Assembly: GCA_944390895.1 (NCBI GenBank)
Contig: CALXRQ010000014.1
Coordinates: 1 to 42,975, forward strand
Direction of reading: 5' to 3'
From: an uncultured Alphaproteobacteria bacterium
GTDB taxonomy: Bacteria; Pseudomonadota; Alphaproteobacteria; RF32; CAG-239
Length of the DNA stretch: 42,975 bases
Shown here: positions 26,067 to 34,656 of the stretch, in pieces
How the letters are laid out: every line of letters begins with the position of its first letter
How positions within the stretch are numbered: the first letter of the stretch is position 1
The notes under the pieces: generated by a model
What the model saw: the letters and a program-made list of their open reading frames with translations, nothing else
The model's database searches: none
What the model was told of the DNA's origin: nothing
Made by a program: the position numbers and the translations under genes

Positions 26067-29000
26067 ATGGTAAAATACTATGAACTCAGAGTACATTCTA
26101 GAGATGTTAGGGCAGATTTATCTCCCCTTCCTGGCGATACCGATATAGGTAACCATACAGGTTATGATTTGGTTACGACCCATGAAGATGGTTCCCAAAC
26201 GATTCAGTATATTGATCTTTATACCAATACCTCTTTAGATATTTGTTTTTATATTAGCGCTCCGGTATCTGTTCAAGAATATACAATAACGGATGAAGAT
26301 GGAAATAGCAGAACAATATTATGGGGAACACAAACGGCACATGATGGTACTATGCAGGCTACCACTGTTGAATATCTTACGGAATATAAAGTTTATACAT
26401 CGACTATAATAGAAAAAACAAATTCAGCGGGAGCTCTTAATGCTTTTAATAAAATTAAACTTGAAGCCTCTATTTTGGGTCAATTGAAAGATGTGTTGTT
26501 ATATAATCCTAAATCTCGAAATTGCAATACAAGTACAAATTACTTTGCCCAGCAATATTTAAGCGGTAGGGATGTTTTTGCTGGATTACCTTACGGAATA
26601 TATATGGGATATTCAGACCCGTTTTATGATCCGAGCTCCACGTCTACCACGGATATTACAATAAAAAGAGTACATGATACATTAGAATATTTTTATTCTG
26701 TTAAAGATTATGATTTTGATTTATCTAATGCAGAGGCAGAGGTTATTACACAAGCTAACAATTGGCATCTAAAAATAACAGATGGTAACAAAAATTATGT
26801 CTTTGATAATGAAAATGCTAGTTCTATAACAACAGATAATAATGATAGTTACATTTTTGCCGGTGGTGGATATGATACAATAACAACCGGAAGCGGTGAT
26901 GATATAGTAGATGGCGGTCAAAATGAAGATACGCTGAGCGACCGGAATGTAGTTCATTTGGGTTCGGGCAACAACAGGTATTACGGAGGGATGGGAGCAG
27001 ACAAAGTCACCGTAACATCGGTTAAAGGAGAAAAAAATATAATTAGTCTCGGCGGCGGTATAGACCATTTTATCGGCGGTGCCTCAGACGACCATATCTC
27101 ATTAGACACGCAAGACGGAAGCAATTATTCCTATGACCAGGTGACGACAGAAAACACGGCAGACACGGGAGCCGGAAATGATGCGGTTAGTTGGCTGAAA
27201 GGGAGTAATACGGTTCGTCTCGGAGAGGGTACAGATTATGTATCATCCGGAATAGGCAACAGTATGATTGATTTAGGCAAGGATAACGATACGGACAAAG
27301 TATATGTATACAACTATGGGCAGCGAGTAGACCATATCTACAATGTTACCTCCAACGATTTGATATATGTAGACGGAGAAATCAGCCGCGAATTTAACGG
27401 AGAGCATGTGGTAATTAAAAGCAAATATGGCAATCAGGTTATATTGCATATCAATGGTTTGGGAGAAGATGAGCCGTCTGAAGCTCCGACAGAAGATGAT
27501 TTTCCGCAAAAACCGGACGGTAACAGTCTGCTCTCACCGGGAAGATTGCCCATTCCGGATTTCAGTGGTTTTCTGTCGACATGGAGTGATGCAGAGACCA
27601 CACGTTCTCCGCTGATTATAGATCTGGACGGAGACGGAGTTGAAACGAGCAAAGCGGAAGACGGCGTTTATTTTGACCACGATGGTAACGGCTTTGCCGA
27701 AAAGAGTGGCTGGGTCGGTCAAGATGACGGACTGCTGGTAAGAGACATTAACGGAAACGGTGAGATTGATAATGGAACGGAGTTGTTTGGCAATAACTCC
27801 GTTCTTTCGTCTGGAGAAAAAGCTGCTAACGGATTTGAGGCGCTGAAGGATTTGGACAGCAACGGCGACGGTGTGTTTAATGCTGAAGATAATGCTTGGA
27901 GCGAAGTGAAAATCTGGCAAGATGCCAATGGCAACGGAAAAGTGGACAGTAACGAACTCCTTACATTAGAGCAAGCTAATATTTCGGGCATAAATTTAAA
28001 TTATTACAATGTGGACAATGAGGATGTTAACGGAAATAAGATTAAGCAAACCGGAACGTTTATTAAAACGGACGGAACAACCGGAAGTGTAAAAGATGTG
28101 TGGTTTGAAACGCGCCCTATTGATTCTCAACATAACATAGAAGTTAATATTTCTGATGAAATCTTTGCCCTTCCCGAAGTGAACGGTTTTGGTAATGTAT
28201 ACAGTTTGCGGACGGCTATGGCCTTAGATGAGAGCGGAGAGCTTAAAGCTTTGGTTGAACAATATATTGTTGAAGATGATGCCGAAGCTCGTAAGGCTTT
28301 GCTTGTTGATATTATTTATCATTGGACCGGCGTGCAGGATATGGATCCGAATGGACGCCAAACAGTGAGTTATGGCAATGTGTTGGGAGATGCCAGAAAA
28401 CTGGAAGCTTTGGAAGAATTTATGGGCGAAGAGTTTCTCGGTACCTGGTGTTGGGGTGAACGAGATCCCAATCCTCACGGCAAGGCAGCGCCTTATATTC
28501 TGGAAATGTTTGAAAGAATTTGCAATTATACGGCAGAAATGATTGATGCTCAAACCAAATACAGAAACCTTTTAGGGTGTATTCTCATATCTCAGGACAG
28601 TGAAACCGGTACATGGAGCGCAGATACAGATACAATGATCTCTCAACTGGATTTTATATATAGGGATAATCCTGACCAAGGAACTGCTACACTCAAAGAC
28701 TTAATAACAATAATTAATCAATATCCTTCAGGAGTTGCCTCGGCAGTTTTAAATGCAATGCGGAATACCGGAAATATTTCCAGTTCACAACTGGAAACAG
28801 ATTTAGACAATATTGGAAAATTTAATGGAACCGATGCGGATGATCTGTTATATGGCTCAACCACCGATGATACGTTATCTGGCTTTGCCGGAGATGACAA
28901 GCTCTATGGCGGCTATGGTAATGATATATTGAATGGCAATACAGGTAATGATCATCTCTATGGCGGTGCAGGTAATGATACCTTAGATGGCGGTGACGGA

Positions 29001-30413
29001 AACGATACCCTTTGGGGAGAAGACGGCAATGATACCCTCATCGGCGGAGTCGGCAACGATACGCTTATTGGTGGTAATGGAGCTGATACTTATATCTTTA
29101 ATCCCGGATTTGGTAATGACGCTATTGATAATTCAGATGATAACGCTTCCGCCGACGAACCCGACATTATCCAATTTGGCGAAGGGATCCTGCCCCAAAA
29201 TGTCAGTCTGGGACGTCAAGGTTACGATTTGGTCATTACGGTTAGCTATGCTGATGCAGACAAAGCGTCTGATACTTTGACCGTTTTCAGTTATTTTGAT
29301 CAGCAGGGGACAACCAGCGCCACGGTAAACAAAATTGTTTTTGCCAACGGTACGGAATGGAATTATGAATATGTCCGTTCTCACTGGAACAGTATGCCGG
29401 GTGCCGGTGGCGGATATGTCCGGGAAGGTTCAGATGCGAATGATACGCTTTCCGGTTCCGAATATGATGATGTCTTAGTCGGCAATGGCGGAAATGACCG
29501 CTTGTTTGCCGGAGAAGGCAATGACGTTATCTACGGTGGCCCCGGCGATGATGAGCTTTATGGCGATGCGGGAGATGATACATATCTGTGGAATTGGGGC
29601 GACGGAAAAGATTATATTGATGATGCCGGAAATTATGACAAGATTGTGTTTGGCGCCGGTATTACGTTTAATGATTTAACTTTTCGTCAGGAAAATAACG
29701 GCAGCGATTTGCGCATTATCATCAAAGGCAACGAAAATCAGTCGATTCTGATTCACTGGTTCTGTGGCAGCAACAGCAATCACAAGATTGAAGACTTATG
29801 TTTCAATGACGGTTCAACAGTCCATTTGTCTGAAATCCCGCTGACCTTAATTCAAAAAGACGAGGCTGAACAAATATCTCTGAGCGATAAGGGCGATACG
29901 GTCTACGGTATGGGCGGAGACGACATTATAACCGGCAGTGCCAACGCCGATACGTTTTGTGGTGGCGCCGGAAATGATACGATAACCGGATACGCCGGGG
30001 ACGATACTTATATGTGGAATTTGGGCGACGGTTTTGATCATCTCAGCGAATATATTGACGCAAGTAATGCCGGCGGTGGTAATGATAAAATTATCTTTGG
30101 TCCGGGAATTACGGCACAAGACCTGACATTTAGGCAGGATTATAATGATTTGATTATTAATGTTAAAGGAGACGAAACTCAGGGCATGAGCATTCAATGG
30201 CATTTTAATGGCGAAAATAACCAAATTGAAACCATTGAGTTTGCCGACGGTTCAACCATGGACATCAGCAATGCCGATCAGTTGATTCAGGCAATGAACG
30301 GCTTCAGTGTCGGCAGCTCGGCTTCGACAGATACTCTGTCCAATCCGACGCAGGATGTCGGCGATATGTACTCTCTGGCAGCCAATTCGGATTTGACCAG
30401 AAAAGCAGCCTGA
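26067..30413 (+). CDS. Large RTX protein, likely T1SS substrate with N-terminal hydrolase-like domain
   Basis: A 1448-aa secreted-type protein. Residues 1-230 form a separate domain with His30 (GNHTGYDLV) and Cys153 ([10 protein letters not shown]), the order and local context expected of a circularly permuted papain-like (NlpC/LRAT/PPPDE-type) hydrolase. A first RTX block is near 270-330 ([19 protein letters not shown]). Residues about 515-640 hold the EF-hand-like calcium region ([42 protein letters not shown]). Classic GGxGxD nonapeptides follow at about 930-1010, 1130-1180 and 1290-1310, alternating with three HCBP-related modules (e.g. [16 protein letters not shown]). The C-terminus would carry the uncleaved secretion signal. 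AAGGAGG precedes the ATG. The 5' 800 bp are more AT-rich than the rest, suggesting domain exchange. Confidence 0.93.
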   Translation: MVKYYELRVHSRDVRADLSPLPGDTDIGNHTGYDLVTTHEDGSQTIQYIDLYTNTSLDICFYISAPVSVQEYTITDEDGNSRTILWGTQTAHDGTMQATTVEYLTEYKVYTSTIIEKTNSAGALNAFNKIKLEASILGQLKDVLLYNPKSRNCNTSTNYFAQQYLSGRDVFAGLPYGIYMGYSDPFYDPSSTSTTDITIKRVHDTLEYFYSVKDYDFDLSNAEAEVITQANNWHLKITDGNKNYVFDNENASSITTDNNDSYIFAGGGYDTITTGSGDDIVDGGQNEDTLSDRNVVHLGSGNNRYYGGMGADKVTVTSVKGEKNIISLGGGIDHFIGGASDDHISLDTQDGSNYSYDQVTTENTADTGAGNDAVSWLKGSNTVRLGEGTDYVSSGIGNSMIDLGKDNDTDKVYVYNYGQRVDHIYNVTSNDLIYVDGEISREFNGEHVVIKSKYGNQVILHINGLGEDEPSEAPTEDDFPQKPDGNSLLSPGRLPIPDFSGFLSTWSDAETTRSPLIIDLDGDGVETSKAEDGVYFDHDGNGFAEKSGWVGQDDGLLVRDINGNGEIDNGTELFGNNSVLSSGEKAANGFEALKDLDSNGDGVFNAEDNAWSEVKIWQDANGNGKVDSNELLTLEQANISGINLNYYNVDNEDVNGNKIKQTGTFIKTDGTTGSVKDVWFETRPIDSQHNIEVNISDEIFALPEVNGFGNVYSLRTAMALDESGELKALVEQYIVEDDAEARKALLVDIIYHWTGVQDMDPNGRQTVSYGNVLGDARKLEALEEFMGEEFLGTWCWGERDPNPHGKAAPYILEMFERICNYTAEMIDAQTKYRNLLGCILISQDSETGTWSADTDTMISQLDFIYRDNPDQGTATLKDLITIINQYPSGVASAVLNAMRNTGNISSSQLETDLDNIGKFNGTDADDLLYGSTTDDTLSGFAGDDKLYGGYGNDILNGNTGNDHLYGGAGNDTLDGGDGNDTLWGEDGNDTLIGGVGNDTLIGGNGADTYIFNPGFGNDAIDNSDDNASADEPDIIQFGEGILPQNVSLGRQGYDLVITVSYADADKASDTLTVFSYFDQQGTTSATVNKIVFANGTEWNYEYVRSHWNSMPGAGGGYVREGSDANDTLSGSEYDDVLVGNGGNDRLFAGEGNDVIYGGPGDDELYGDAGDDTYLWNWGDGKDYIDDAGNYDKIVFGAGITFNDLTFRQENNGSDLRIIIKGNENQSILIHWFCGSNSNHKIEDLCFNDGSTVHLSEIPLTLIQKDEAEQISLSDKGDTVYGMGGDDIITGSANADTFCGGAGNDTITGYAGDDTYMWNLGDGFDHLSEYIDASNAGGGNDKIIFGPGITAQDLTFRQDYNDLIINVKGDETQGMSIQWHFNGENNQIETIEFADGSTMDISNADQLIQAMNGFSVGSSASTDTLSNPTQDVGDMYSLAANSDLTRKAA
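27930..27982 (+). repeat. 53-bp exact repeat (copy 2, within the RTX gene)
   Basis: Identical to 24541-24593; codes for part of the EF-hand-like region ([17 protein letters not shown]). Confidence 0.9.
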
Positions 30414-30430
30414 AAACATATTTAAAATAA

Positions 30431-30466
30431 CAAAACGCCCCTCATCTCCGGAGCAGGGGCGTTTTG
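30431..30466 (+). terminator. Rho-independent terminator of the RTX gene
   Basis: Stem CAAAACGCCCCT/AGGGGCGTTTTG (12 bp) with a 12-base loop, 17 bp after the stop codon. Its A- and T-rich ends make it usable on both strands. Confidence 0.92.
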
Positions 30467-30484
30467 CATACATATTTTCATAAA

Positions 30485-30514
30485 TGGTGATACTAACGCG
30501 ATGAATTTCGAACT
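30485..30514. repeat. Degenerate tRNA-Glu 3'-end-like fragment
   Basis: TGGTGAT, then AACG and TCGAACT in the same order and nearly the same spacing as the 3' end of the tRNA-Glu at 33666 (acceptor end plus T-arm, minus-strand sense). It lies just after a terminator, as do the other copies. The match is imperfect, so it is listed as tentative. Confidence 0.4.
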
Positions 30515-30617
30515 ATTACTTTCTCCTGAGTATTATCTAGCAACAATGAGTTTATATGAAGAAATTAAAAGAAATAATATTAAGTCTCTGAATTTATTAC
30601 AAACATTCAAAAAATGA
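30501..30617 (+). CDS. Short ORF, doubtful
   Basis: A 38-codon frame (MNFELLLSPEYYLATMSLYE onward), plausible in composition but without a clear ribosome binding site and overlapping the tRNA-like fragment. Nothing recognised. Confidence 0.2.
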   Translation: MNFELLLSPEYYLATMSLYEEIKRNNIKSLNLLQTFKK

Positions 30618-30634
30618 CATTTCATTAAATGAGG

Positions 30635-30952
30635 CTATATATTATAAAAATTAGTAAAATAGATATATCTTGCCAAATAAACAAGCGTAGGTATGGATAG
30701 AATTATATAGGCTTTTTTGAGATTTGTTTTACGCTTCTTCCAAGCATAAACCGTAGGTGCAATTATTATCAATAATATTGTTAATGTCATTATGGTATAG
30801 TTAAACCTATTTTCATATGCCCAACCACAACCTTCATATCCCCAATGCATATCATAGCTCATCGTGCTAGGATAGTCCGTAGCCACAACAACGCTTGCAA
30901 AAAAATTTATAATTGACAATAGATAAAAAGGTATGAGTTTGATTTTTTTCAT
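30635..30952 (-). CDS. Small membrane protein, candidate immunity protein
   Basis: A 105-aa protein with an N-terminal hydrophobic segment (about 7-24, FYLLSIINFFASVVVA, possibly a signal anchor), a loop rich in Tyr, Trp and Cys (HWGYEGCGWAYENR), and two more membrane segments (about 52-69 and 82-98). It has AAGGTG seven bases before the ATG and lies 64 bp downstream of the L,D-transpeptidase-like gene on the same strand. Small periplasm-facing membrane proteins downstream of peptidoglycan-acting effectors are typically their immunity proteins; that role is inferred here from position only. Confidence 0.65.
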   Translation of the reverse strand: MKKIKLIPFYLLSIINFFASVVVATDYPSTMSYDMHWGYEGCGWAYENRFNYTIMTLTILLIIIAPTVYAWKKRKTNLKKAYIILSIPTLVYLARYIYFTNFYNI

Positions 30953-31016
30953 AATTGCACCTTCGGTTAAATTTGTTTCTAAGTATATTTAGCATTTACC
31001 TTAAATACAATAAAAA

Positions 31017-31745
31017 TCACCAACAATCTTTATCATATTTTACATTAAGAATCATATCATGCCCATATTTCTTAAATTTGTTGGTAAATTCATCCATCTT
31101 ATCTGTTAAATCAATACACCCTCCTGAGCCATATTCTTTACCGCCATGAATAGAGAGCCCTGTTCTATCTTTATTATCTGTTCCTTGAGCGGGCTCCAAC
31201 CAAATACGGTTATTACCCCAAGAATCTTTTCCTCCTCTCCATTTTCCCATAATTCCAAAACCGTATTCACTTCTGAATTGGTCAAACTTACTTTGGTCTT
31301 TATAGAAATTCTGATGTTGAGATTGTCTTACCAACCATTTTCCCTCCGGTAATGGCCCTTTGTCTTTTACGTTGTCATATTCTTTACATTGATAATCTGG
31401 CTTACCTGACATTCCTTTCCATGAGTTTGTCTTTTTATCATCTTCAAACCAAGAAAGTTCTCTTCCGTTAAATTCTAAACGCGAAGGTTTATTTTGGGAT
31501 ATTTCTTGATTTAATGAATTAATGGTTTCACCATCTTTTTTCATTATTCCATCAATGGTTAAATTATTTTTTCTTTGATATGTTTTTATCCCTTCAAATA
31601 ACTCATTGTCAGGATATTCCGTCATTCCATATGAGGGGACATCATATGCGCCAAATTTTTTTAGATAGCTTTTTAGCGGAAGCATATCTTCCATAGCTAC
31701 AGCTAAAGATGATGCTACGTCTTTGTTTAATTTAAATTGTGACAT
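31017..31745 (-). CDS. Peptidoglycan-targeting effector-like protein (DUF2778/Tlde1-type L,D-transpeptidase fold)
   Basis: A 242-aa protein without signal peptide. Residues about 41-79 (ELFEGIKTYQRKNNLTIDGI) look like a peptidoglycan-binding domain. Residues about 88-242 match the DUF2778/Tlde1 pattern: ELSWFEDD strand, WKGMSGKP, GPLPEGKW, then the catalytic motif SIHGGKEYGSGGCIDL with His200, Ser207 and Cys210, the L,D-transpeptidase H...SxGC signature. Tlde1 proteins are interbacterial effectors that cleave or modify peptide stems. Lack of a signal peptide suggests delivery by a secretion system or another route. A small membrane protein follows on the same strand. AAGGAAAAAAT precedes the ATG. 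Confidence 0.8.
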   Translation of the reverse strand: MSQFKLNKDVASSLAVAMEDMLPLKSYLKKFGAYDVPSYGMTEYPDNELFEGIKTYQRKNNLTIDGIMKKDGETINSLNQEISQNKPSRLEFNGRELSWFEDDKKTNSWKGMSGKPDYQCKEYDNVKDKGPLPEGKWLVRQSQHQNFYKDQSKFDQFRSEYGFGIMGKWRGGKDSWGNNRIWLEPAQGTDNKDRTGLSIHGGKEYGSGGCIDLTDKMDEFTNKFKKYGHDMILNVKYDKDCW

Positions 31746-31780
31746 ATTTTTTCCTTATTCTTTGTTAATTTTAGATACAA

Positions 31781-31810
31781 AAAAACCGTTGATTTTCATC
31801 AACGGTTTTT
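31781..31810. terminator. Bidirectional hairpin
   Basis: Perfect stem AAAAACCGTTGA/TCAACGGTTTTT with six-base loop. It lies 35 bp upstream of the 31745 start, so it would insulate that gene from its right-hand neighbours. Confidence 0.8.
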
Positions 31811-31912
31811 AGACGCACTTTTCCCAAGTGACATTTTATCTTTTATAATATTTTCTATTTAAAGTAAAGGAAAAAATTCCTATATTGTTGGTAATTATGT
31901 TTTGCGTTATTT

Positions 31913-31951
31913 AAGATGTTACAAAGAGTTTGCATTTTTGCTTAGCGCTCC
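31913..31951. repeat. Partial copy of the sequence flanking the tRNA-Glu gene
   Basis: AAGATGTT...AAGAG(T)TTGCA followed by TTTTTGCTTAGCGCTCC matches 33810-33831 and 33855-33871 to the right of the tRNA gene; the 23 bp between these parts in the right copy are absent here. Evidence of repeated insertion or duplication at the tRNA locus. Confidence 0.7.
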
Positions 31952-31990
31952 TTTTCGGTTTTGCACTCCTGTTGGGATTATTATCAATAC

Positions 31991-32020
31991 AAAAAAGGCC
32001 TCCATAAAGGAAGCTTTTTT
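31991..32020. terminator. Hairpin terminator
   Basis: AAAAAAGGCCTCC/GGAAGCTTTTTT with one bulge, directly in front of a tRNA-3'-end-like sequence at 32026. Confidence 0.7.
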
Positions 32021-32025
32021 TGTAT

Positions 32026-32053
32026 TGGTGATGCTTAACTCAGGGTTTGCGAG
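32026..32053. repeat. tRNA-3'-end-like fragment
   Basis: TGGTGATGCTTAACTCA then a short variable part and CGAG; the same sequence recurs at 32574-32600. TTGGTGAT equals the CCA end and discriminator region of the tRNA-Glu at 33666 read on the minus strand. Interpreted as an insertion scar. Confidence 0.55.
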
Positions 32054-32126
32054 TTATTTTATTTACTTTTCAAAAATAGTACTTATAATGCAGGTAGATA
32101 AATATAATTATAATACCTAAATTTTT

Positions 32127-32480
32127 ATGCATATGAAAAAAGTAAAAAAATTATTGTTAGTTTTGATGTCCTCTCTATTTGTACTTATGGTGTCGTTTGC
32201 ATTGTCAATAACACATGAGCTAAATTGGCAGGGTATCATTTTCTTTGTATGTGTAAGTACCATCTTTGGAGTTCTGTTAGCAGTTAGAGAACCGCAAAAG
32301 TTAATGAATGCTAACCTAGGCTGGATTTTTTCTGGGATACTCTTTGCTCTGGTAGCAACAGAGGGACTACTTGGTGTTTATACAAAATTATTTGAAACAG
32401 TGGCATTGGCAATATTTGCCTTTACCATATTTTTTATTTGTATACCCAATATTACAAAATCACAAAAACAGAAGCCTTAA
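32127..32480 (+). CDS. Small membrane protein of unknown function
   Basis: A 117-aa protein with four hydrophobic segments (about 9-28 LLLVLMSSLFVLMVSFAL, 36-53, 66-82 and 88-106), short loops and a Lys/Gln-rich C-terminal tail. Not recognised. The ATG at 32127 is followed by a second in-frame ATG six bases on; neither has a good ribosome binding site. It is the only gene of its cassette, between two tRNA-3'-end-like repeats, and its stop lies inside a terminator stem. It could be an orphan immunity protein. Confidence 0.6.
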   Translation: MHMKKVKKLLLVLMSSLFVLMVSFALSITHELNWQGIIFFVCVSTIFGVLLAVREPQKLMNANLGWIFSGILFALVATEGLLGVYTKLFETVALAIFAFTIFFICIPNITKSQKQKP

Positions 32481-32497
32481 AACAGCTTCTGTTTTTT
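32469..32497 (+). terminator. Rho-independent terminator
   Basis: Stem CAGAAGC/GCTTCTG followed by six T; the stop codon of the 117-aa gene lies in the loop. Confidence 0.88.
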
Positions 32498-32527
32498 ATA
32501 GAATGTAAACAACTAATGTAAATCAAC

Positions 32528-32580
32528 GATAAATAAAAGAAATGACAGCCATTTTCATGACTGCCGTTTGAATTGGTGAT
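32528..32580. repeat. Duplicate of the tRNA-Glu 3' end and terminator
   Basis: These 53 bp match 33620-33672 at 47 positions without gaps. The shared part contains the tRNA's terminator hairpin and ends with the last seven bases of the tRNA gene (ATCACCA on the minus strand). The adjoining 32581-32600 continues as a diverged tRNA-like sequence also found at 32033-32053. This is strong evidence that the tRNA locus was an insertion point. Confidence 0.85.
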
Positions 32581-32672
32581 GCTTAACTCACGTTTCACGA
32601 GCTAAAGATACTAGATTTTTAAAGAAAATAAAGCTATAATAAAGCTATACATATTAATAAGTGAGATATATC

Positions 32673-33452
32673 ATGAAACAGAGGGATATTTTTATAGTTA
32701 GCCAAGACGGACTTAATCCTGAAGTAAATCAAATTGCTGTCGAAGCAATCAGTGAGCTTATGGCGTGTTTTCCCTCATATAAAAATGATTATCCGATTAC
32801 TAACCTCGGCGCGTGGAAAGATGACGGATATATATATCCTAAAAACGGACAATTTTATTTGGTGCCATATAAAAGTACCCGCTGGCATATTGAAAATGCC
32901 AAGCGGGATGCTGTCAATGACGGGCGTCCCAATCAATTAAATGCAAGTACTTTATTTCAAACAATGCAAGAAGATCCCACAAATCAAGAAATTCCTCAAT
33001 TTACAATATTGCTGACAAAAGACGACTTATACCCTAATCGTCAAATGAATTATTGTCTGGGGATGGGAGATGAAGGAATTGGGTGTATTGTTTCTGCCCG
33101 TCGATTTTCAGATGCAAACGGCAACCTGATTGATCGTGAAAATTTCAAAACAGTATTAATGCATGAGTTTGGACATGTTATTGGACTAACTTATGAGGGA
33201 AGAGAAAATTCTGCAGATATTTATGGAACGCATTGTACAGATGAAGATGGTTTGTGTATTATGCAACAAAGATCTAACGGAGATTTTAGTGATATAACTC
33301 AGGCAAGACTTGGTGCAAAAGCATATGGAATACCTCCAATTTGTAATGATTGTATAAAGGCAGGAAATCAATTTTTTGCTAAAGAAAGACAACAAGCAAA
33401 TGTAAATAAGATTGTTCAAGAAACGTTAAAAAACTTAGGAATACGACGTTAA
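32673..33452 (+). CDS. Archaemetzincin-like zinc metalloprotease
   Basis: A 259-aa protein with the zinc motif MHEFGHVIGL (His164, Glu165, His168) preceded by GCIVSARRF, as in archaemetzincins (peptidase family M54). Unlike canonical members, the third ligand and Cys (THC, His187-Cys188) come after an insertion, followed by CIM (Cys195, Met197, likely Met-turn) and CNDC (Cys224/Cys227), reproducing the HC...CxM...CxxC order of the family. There is no signal peptide. Start at ATG 32673 with GTGAG upstream; the GTG at 32661 is less likely. It stands alone between tRNA-like repeats, so it looks like horizontally acquired cargo. Confidence 0.78.
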   Translation: MKQRDIFIVSQDGLNPEVNQIAVEAISELMACFPSYKNDYPITNLGAWKDDGYIYPKNGQFYLVPYKSTRWHIENAKRDAVNDGRPNQLNASTLFQTMQEDPTNQEIPQFTILLTKDDLYPNRQMNYCLGMGDEGIGCIVSARRFSDANGNLIDRENFKTVLMHEFGHVIGLTYEGRENSADIYGTHCTDEDGLCIMQQRSNGDFSDITQARLGAKAYGIPPICNDCIKAGNQFFAKERQQANVNKIVQETLKNLGIRR

Positions 33453-33619
33453 TAAATATAAATTCATATTACGAAAAAACAAAGCTTTTCAAAGACTAGA
33501 AGAATATTCTAACTCATTCAAAACATTGAAAAAATAAAGACTTTTTCTCAAACAAGTTCGGAAAATTCTCCCAAAACGCAATTTTCAAATTTACAACACT
33601 CGAACTCAGTTAAGTGCTT

Positions 33620-33672
33620 GATTTATAAAAGAAAAAGCAGCCATTTTCATGACTGCTGTTTGAATTGGTGAT
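33620..33672. repeat. tRNA-Glu 3' end and terminator (parent copy)
   Basis: Parent of the 53-bp repeat at 32528-32580, running from the sequence beyond the terminator into the last seven bases of the tRNA gene. Confidence 0.85.
33636..33657 (-). terminator. Terminator of tRNA-Glu
   Basis: On the minus strand the stem AGCAGTCA/TGGCTGCT is followed by TTTTTCTTTT, nine bases after the tRNA CCA end. The rest of the gap 33453-33665 holds nothing recognisable. Confidence 0.75.
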
Positions 33673-33741
33673 CCCAACGAGAGTCGAACTCGTGTTACAG
33701 CCTTGAGAGGGCCGTGTCCTAGGCCACTAGACGATGGGACC
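33666..33741 (-). tRNA. tRNA-Glu (anticodon CTC)
   Basis: A 76-nt cloverleaf with encoded CCA. Acceptor stem GGTCCCA/TGGGATC (one G-T pair), D-arm CGTCTAGTGGCCTAGGACA, anticodon stem CGGCC/GGCTG with loop CTCTCAA giving anticodon CTC, and T-arm ACGAG-TTCGACT-CTCGT. The D-arm and the loop are typical of bacterial tRNA-Glu. The isoacceptor with TTC must be elsewhere. Copies of its 3' end lie to the left and of its 5' end to the right, marking it as an integration hotspot. Confidence 0.95.
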
Positions 33742-33868
33742 GTATACTTTCAACCAGACACCTCTTCGGCATCTAATTTCGCTTCCGTCATAAGTTCCGT
33801 CGCTCAAATAAGATGTTCCGAAGAGCTTGCAGACAAAAATGACATTTAAGGTCATTTTTGCTTAGCGC

Positions 33869-33894
33869 TCCTAGGCCACTAGACGATGGAACCG
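33869..33894 (-). pseudogene. tRNA-Glu 5' fragment
   Basis: 26 nt matching the 5' end of the tRNA gene (33717-33742) with one mismatch at 33890. It ends within the D-arm, where it continues into a hairpin (AAAAATGAC/GTCATTTTT, 33835-33859) and the sequence also found at 31935-31951. A leftover half of the tRNA gene beside the intact one. Confidence 0.85.
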
Positions 33895-34028
33895 CAGAAA
33901 CAAGCATTTTGATAATATAAATTTGCAAAACTTGCAAGCCTTTTTTTCTTAAAACTTTCTTTTTCTGATTGAAGTGCGTTTTTTTCTGCGTTAACCTTAG
34001 ACATTGTTTTCACAGATAGGACAGGTAA

Positions 34029-34550
34029 ATGCTGGAGCGCTTGCAAAACAAAATCAGGAGCATTCCCGATTTTCCCAAAAAAGGGATTATATTCAAAGAC
34101 ATCACCACGCTGCTGAAAGACGCGGAAGCTTTTCGCGAGGTGATAGACGTTTTTTATGAGCAGTTCAAAGGACAGGGGATTGATTATGTTGCGGCGGTTG
34201 AATCCCGCGGCTATCTGTTTGGCGCGCCACTGGCCTATAAGCTCGGTGCCGGCTTGGTAATCATCCGCAAGCCCGGAAAGCTCCCCGCCGCAGTCGAGCG
34301 TATCGAATATGATCTAGAATACGGTACCGACGCGCTTGAAATTCACAAAGATTCCGTAGAACCGGGCAAAAAGGTGCTGGTCATTGATGATCTTCTGGCC
34401 ACGGGCGGTACGGTTTCCGCGGCTTGCCGTCTGGTGGAAAAAGTCGGCGGCACCGTGGCGGCGGCGGCTTTTATGATAGAGCTTCAGGATCTGGGCGGTC
34501 GTTCAAAACTGCCGGTTTCCGTCACCTGCTATTCAATGTTTCGTTATTAA
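34029..34550 (+). CDS. apt: Adenine phosphoribosyltransferase
   Basis: A 173-aa type I phosphoribosyltransferase. The N-terminal IPDFPKKGIIFKDITTLL and AVESRGYLFGAPLA are Apt signatures; the PRPP-binding loop is VLVIDDLLATGGT (about 120-132). Apt salvages adenine with PRPP to AMP in the cytoplasm; length is typical (170-180 aa). It lies directly right of the tRNA-Glu region and marks the return to core sequence. Ribosome binding site AGGACAGGT. Confidence 0.96.
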   Translation: MLERLQNKIRSIPDFPKKGIIFKDITTLLKDAEAFREVIDVFYEQFKGQGIDYVAAVESRGYLFGAPLAYKLGAGLVIIRKPGKLPAAVERIEYDLEYGTDALEIHKDSVEPGKKVLVIDDLLATGGTVSAACRLVEKVGGTVAAAAFMIELQDLGGRSKLPVSVTCYSMFRY

Positions 34551-34590
34551 TATACATACCGTTTTCTGCAAAAATGTTGCTGATAAAGGT

Positions 34591-34619
34591 TTACTGTCCC
34601 GCAGAATTGGGTGTATAAT
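34591..34619 (+). promoter_or_regulatory. Promoter of the 34657 gene
   Basis: Consensus -10 TATAAT (34614-34619) with TTACTG (34591-34596) 17 bp upstream; about 30 bp leader before the AAGGAG of the 34657 gene. Confidence 0.6.
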
Positions 34620-34656
34620 AGACGCATTAAAATTCAATATTGAAAGGAGTTCCGCC

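Noticed and set aside
18311..33741. Complete mobile element or prophage
   Set aside because: No integrase, transposase, portal, capsid or replication gene is visible; only scars and cargo.
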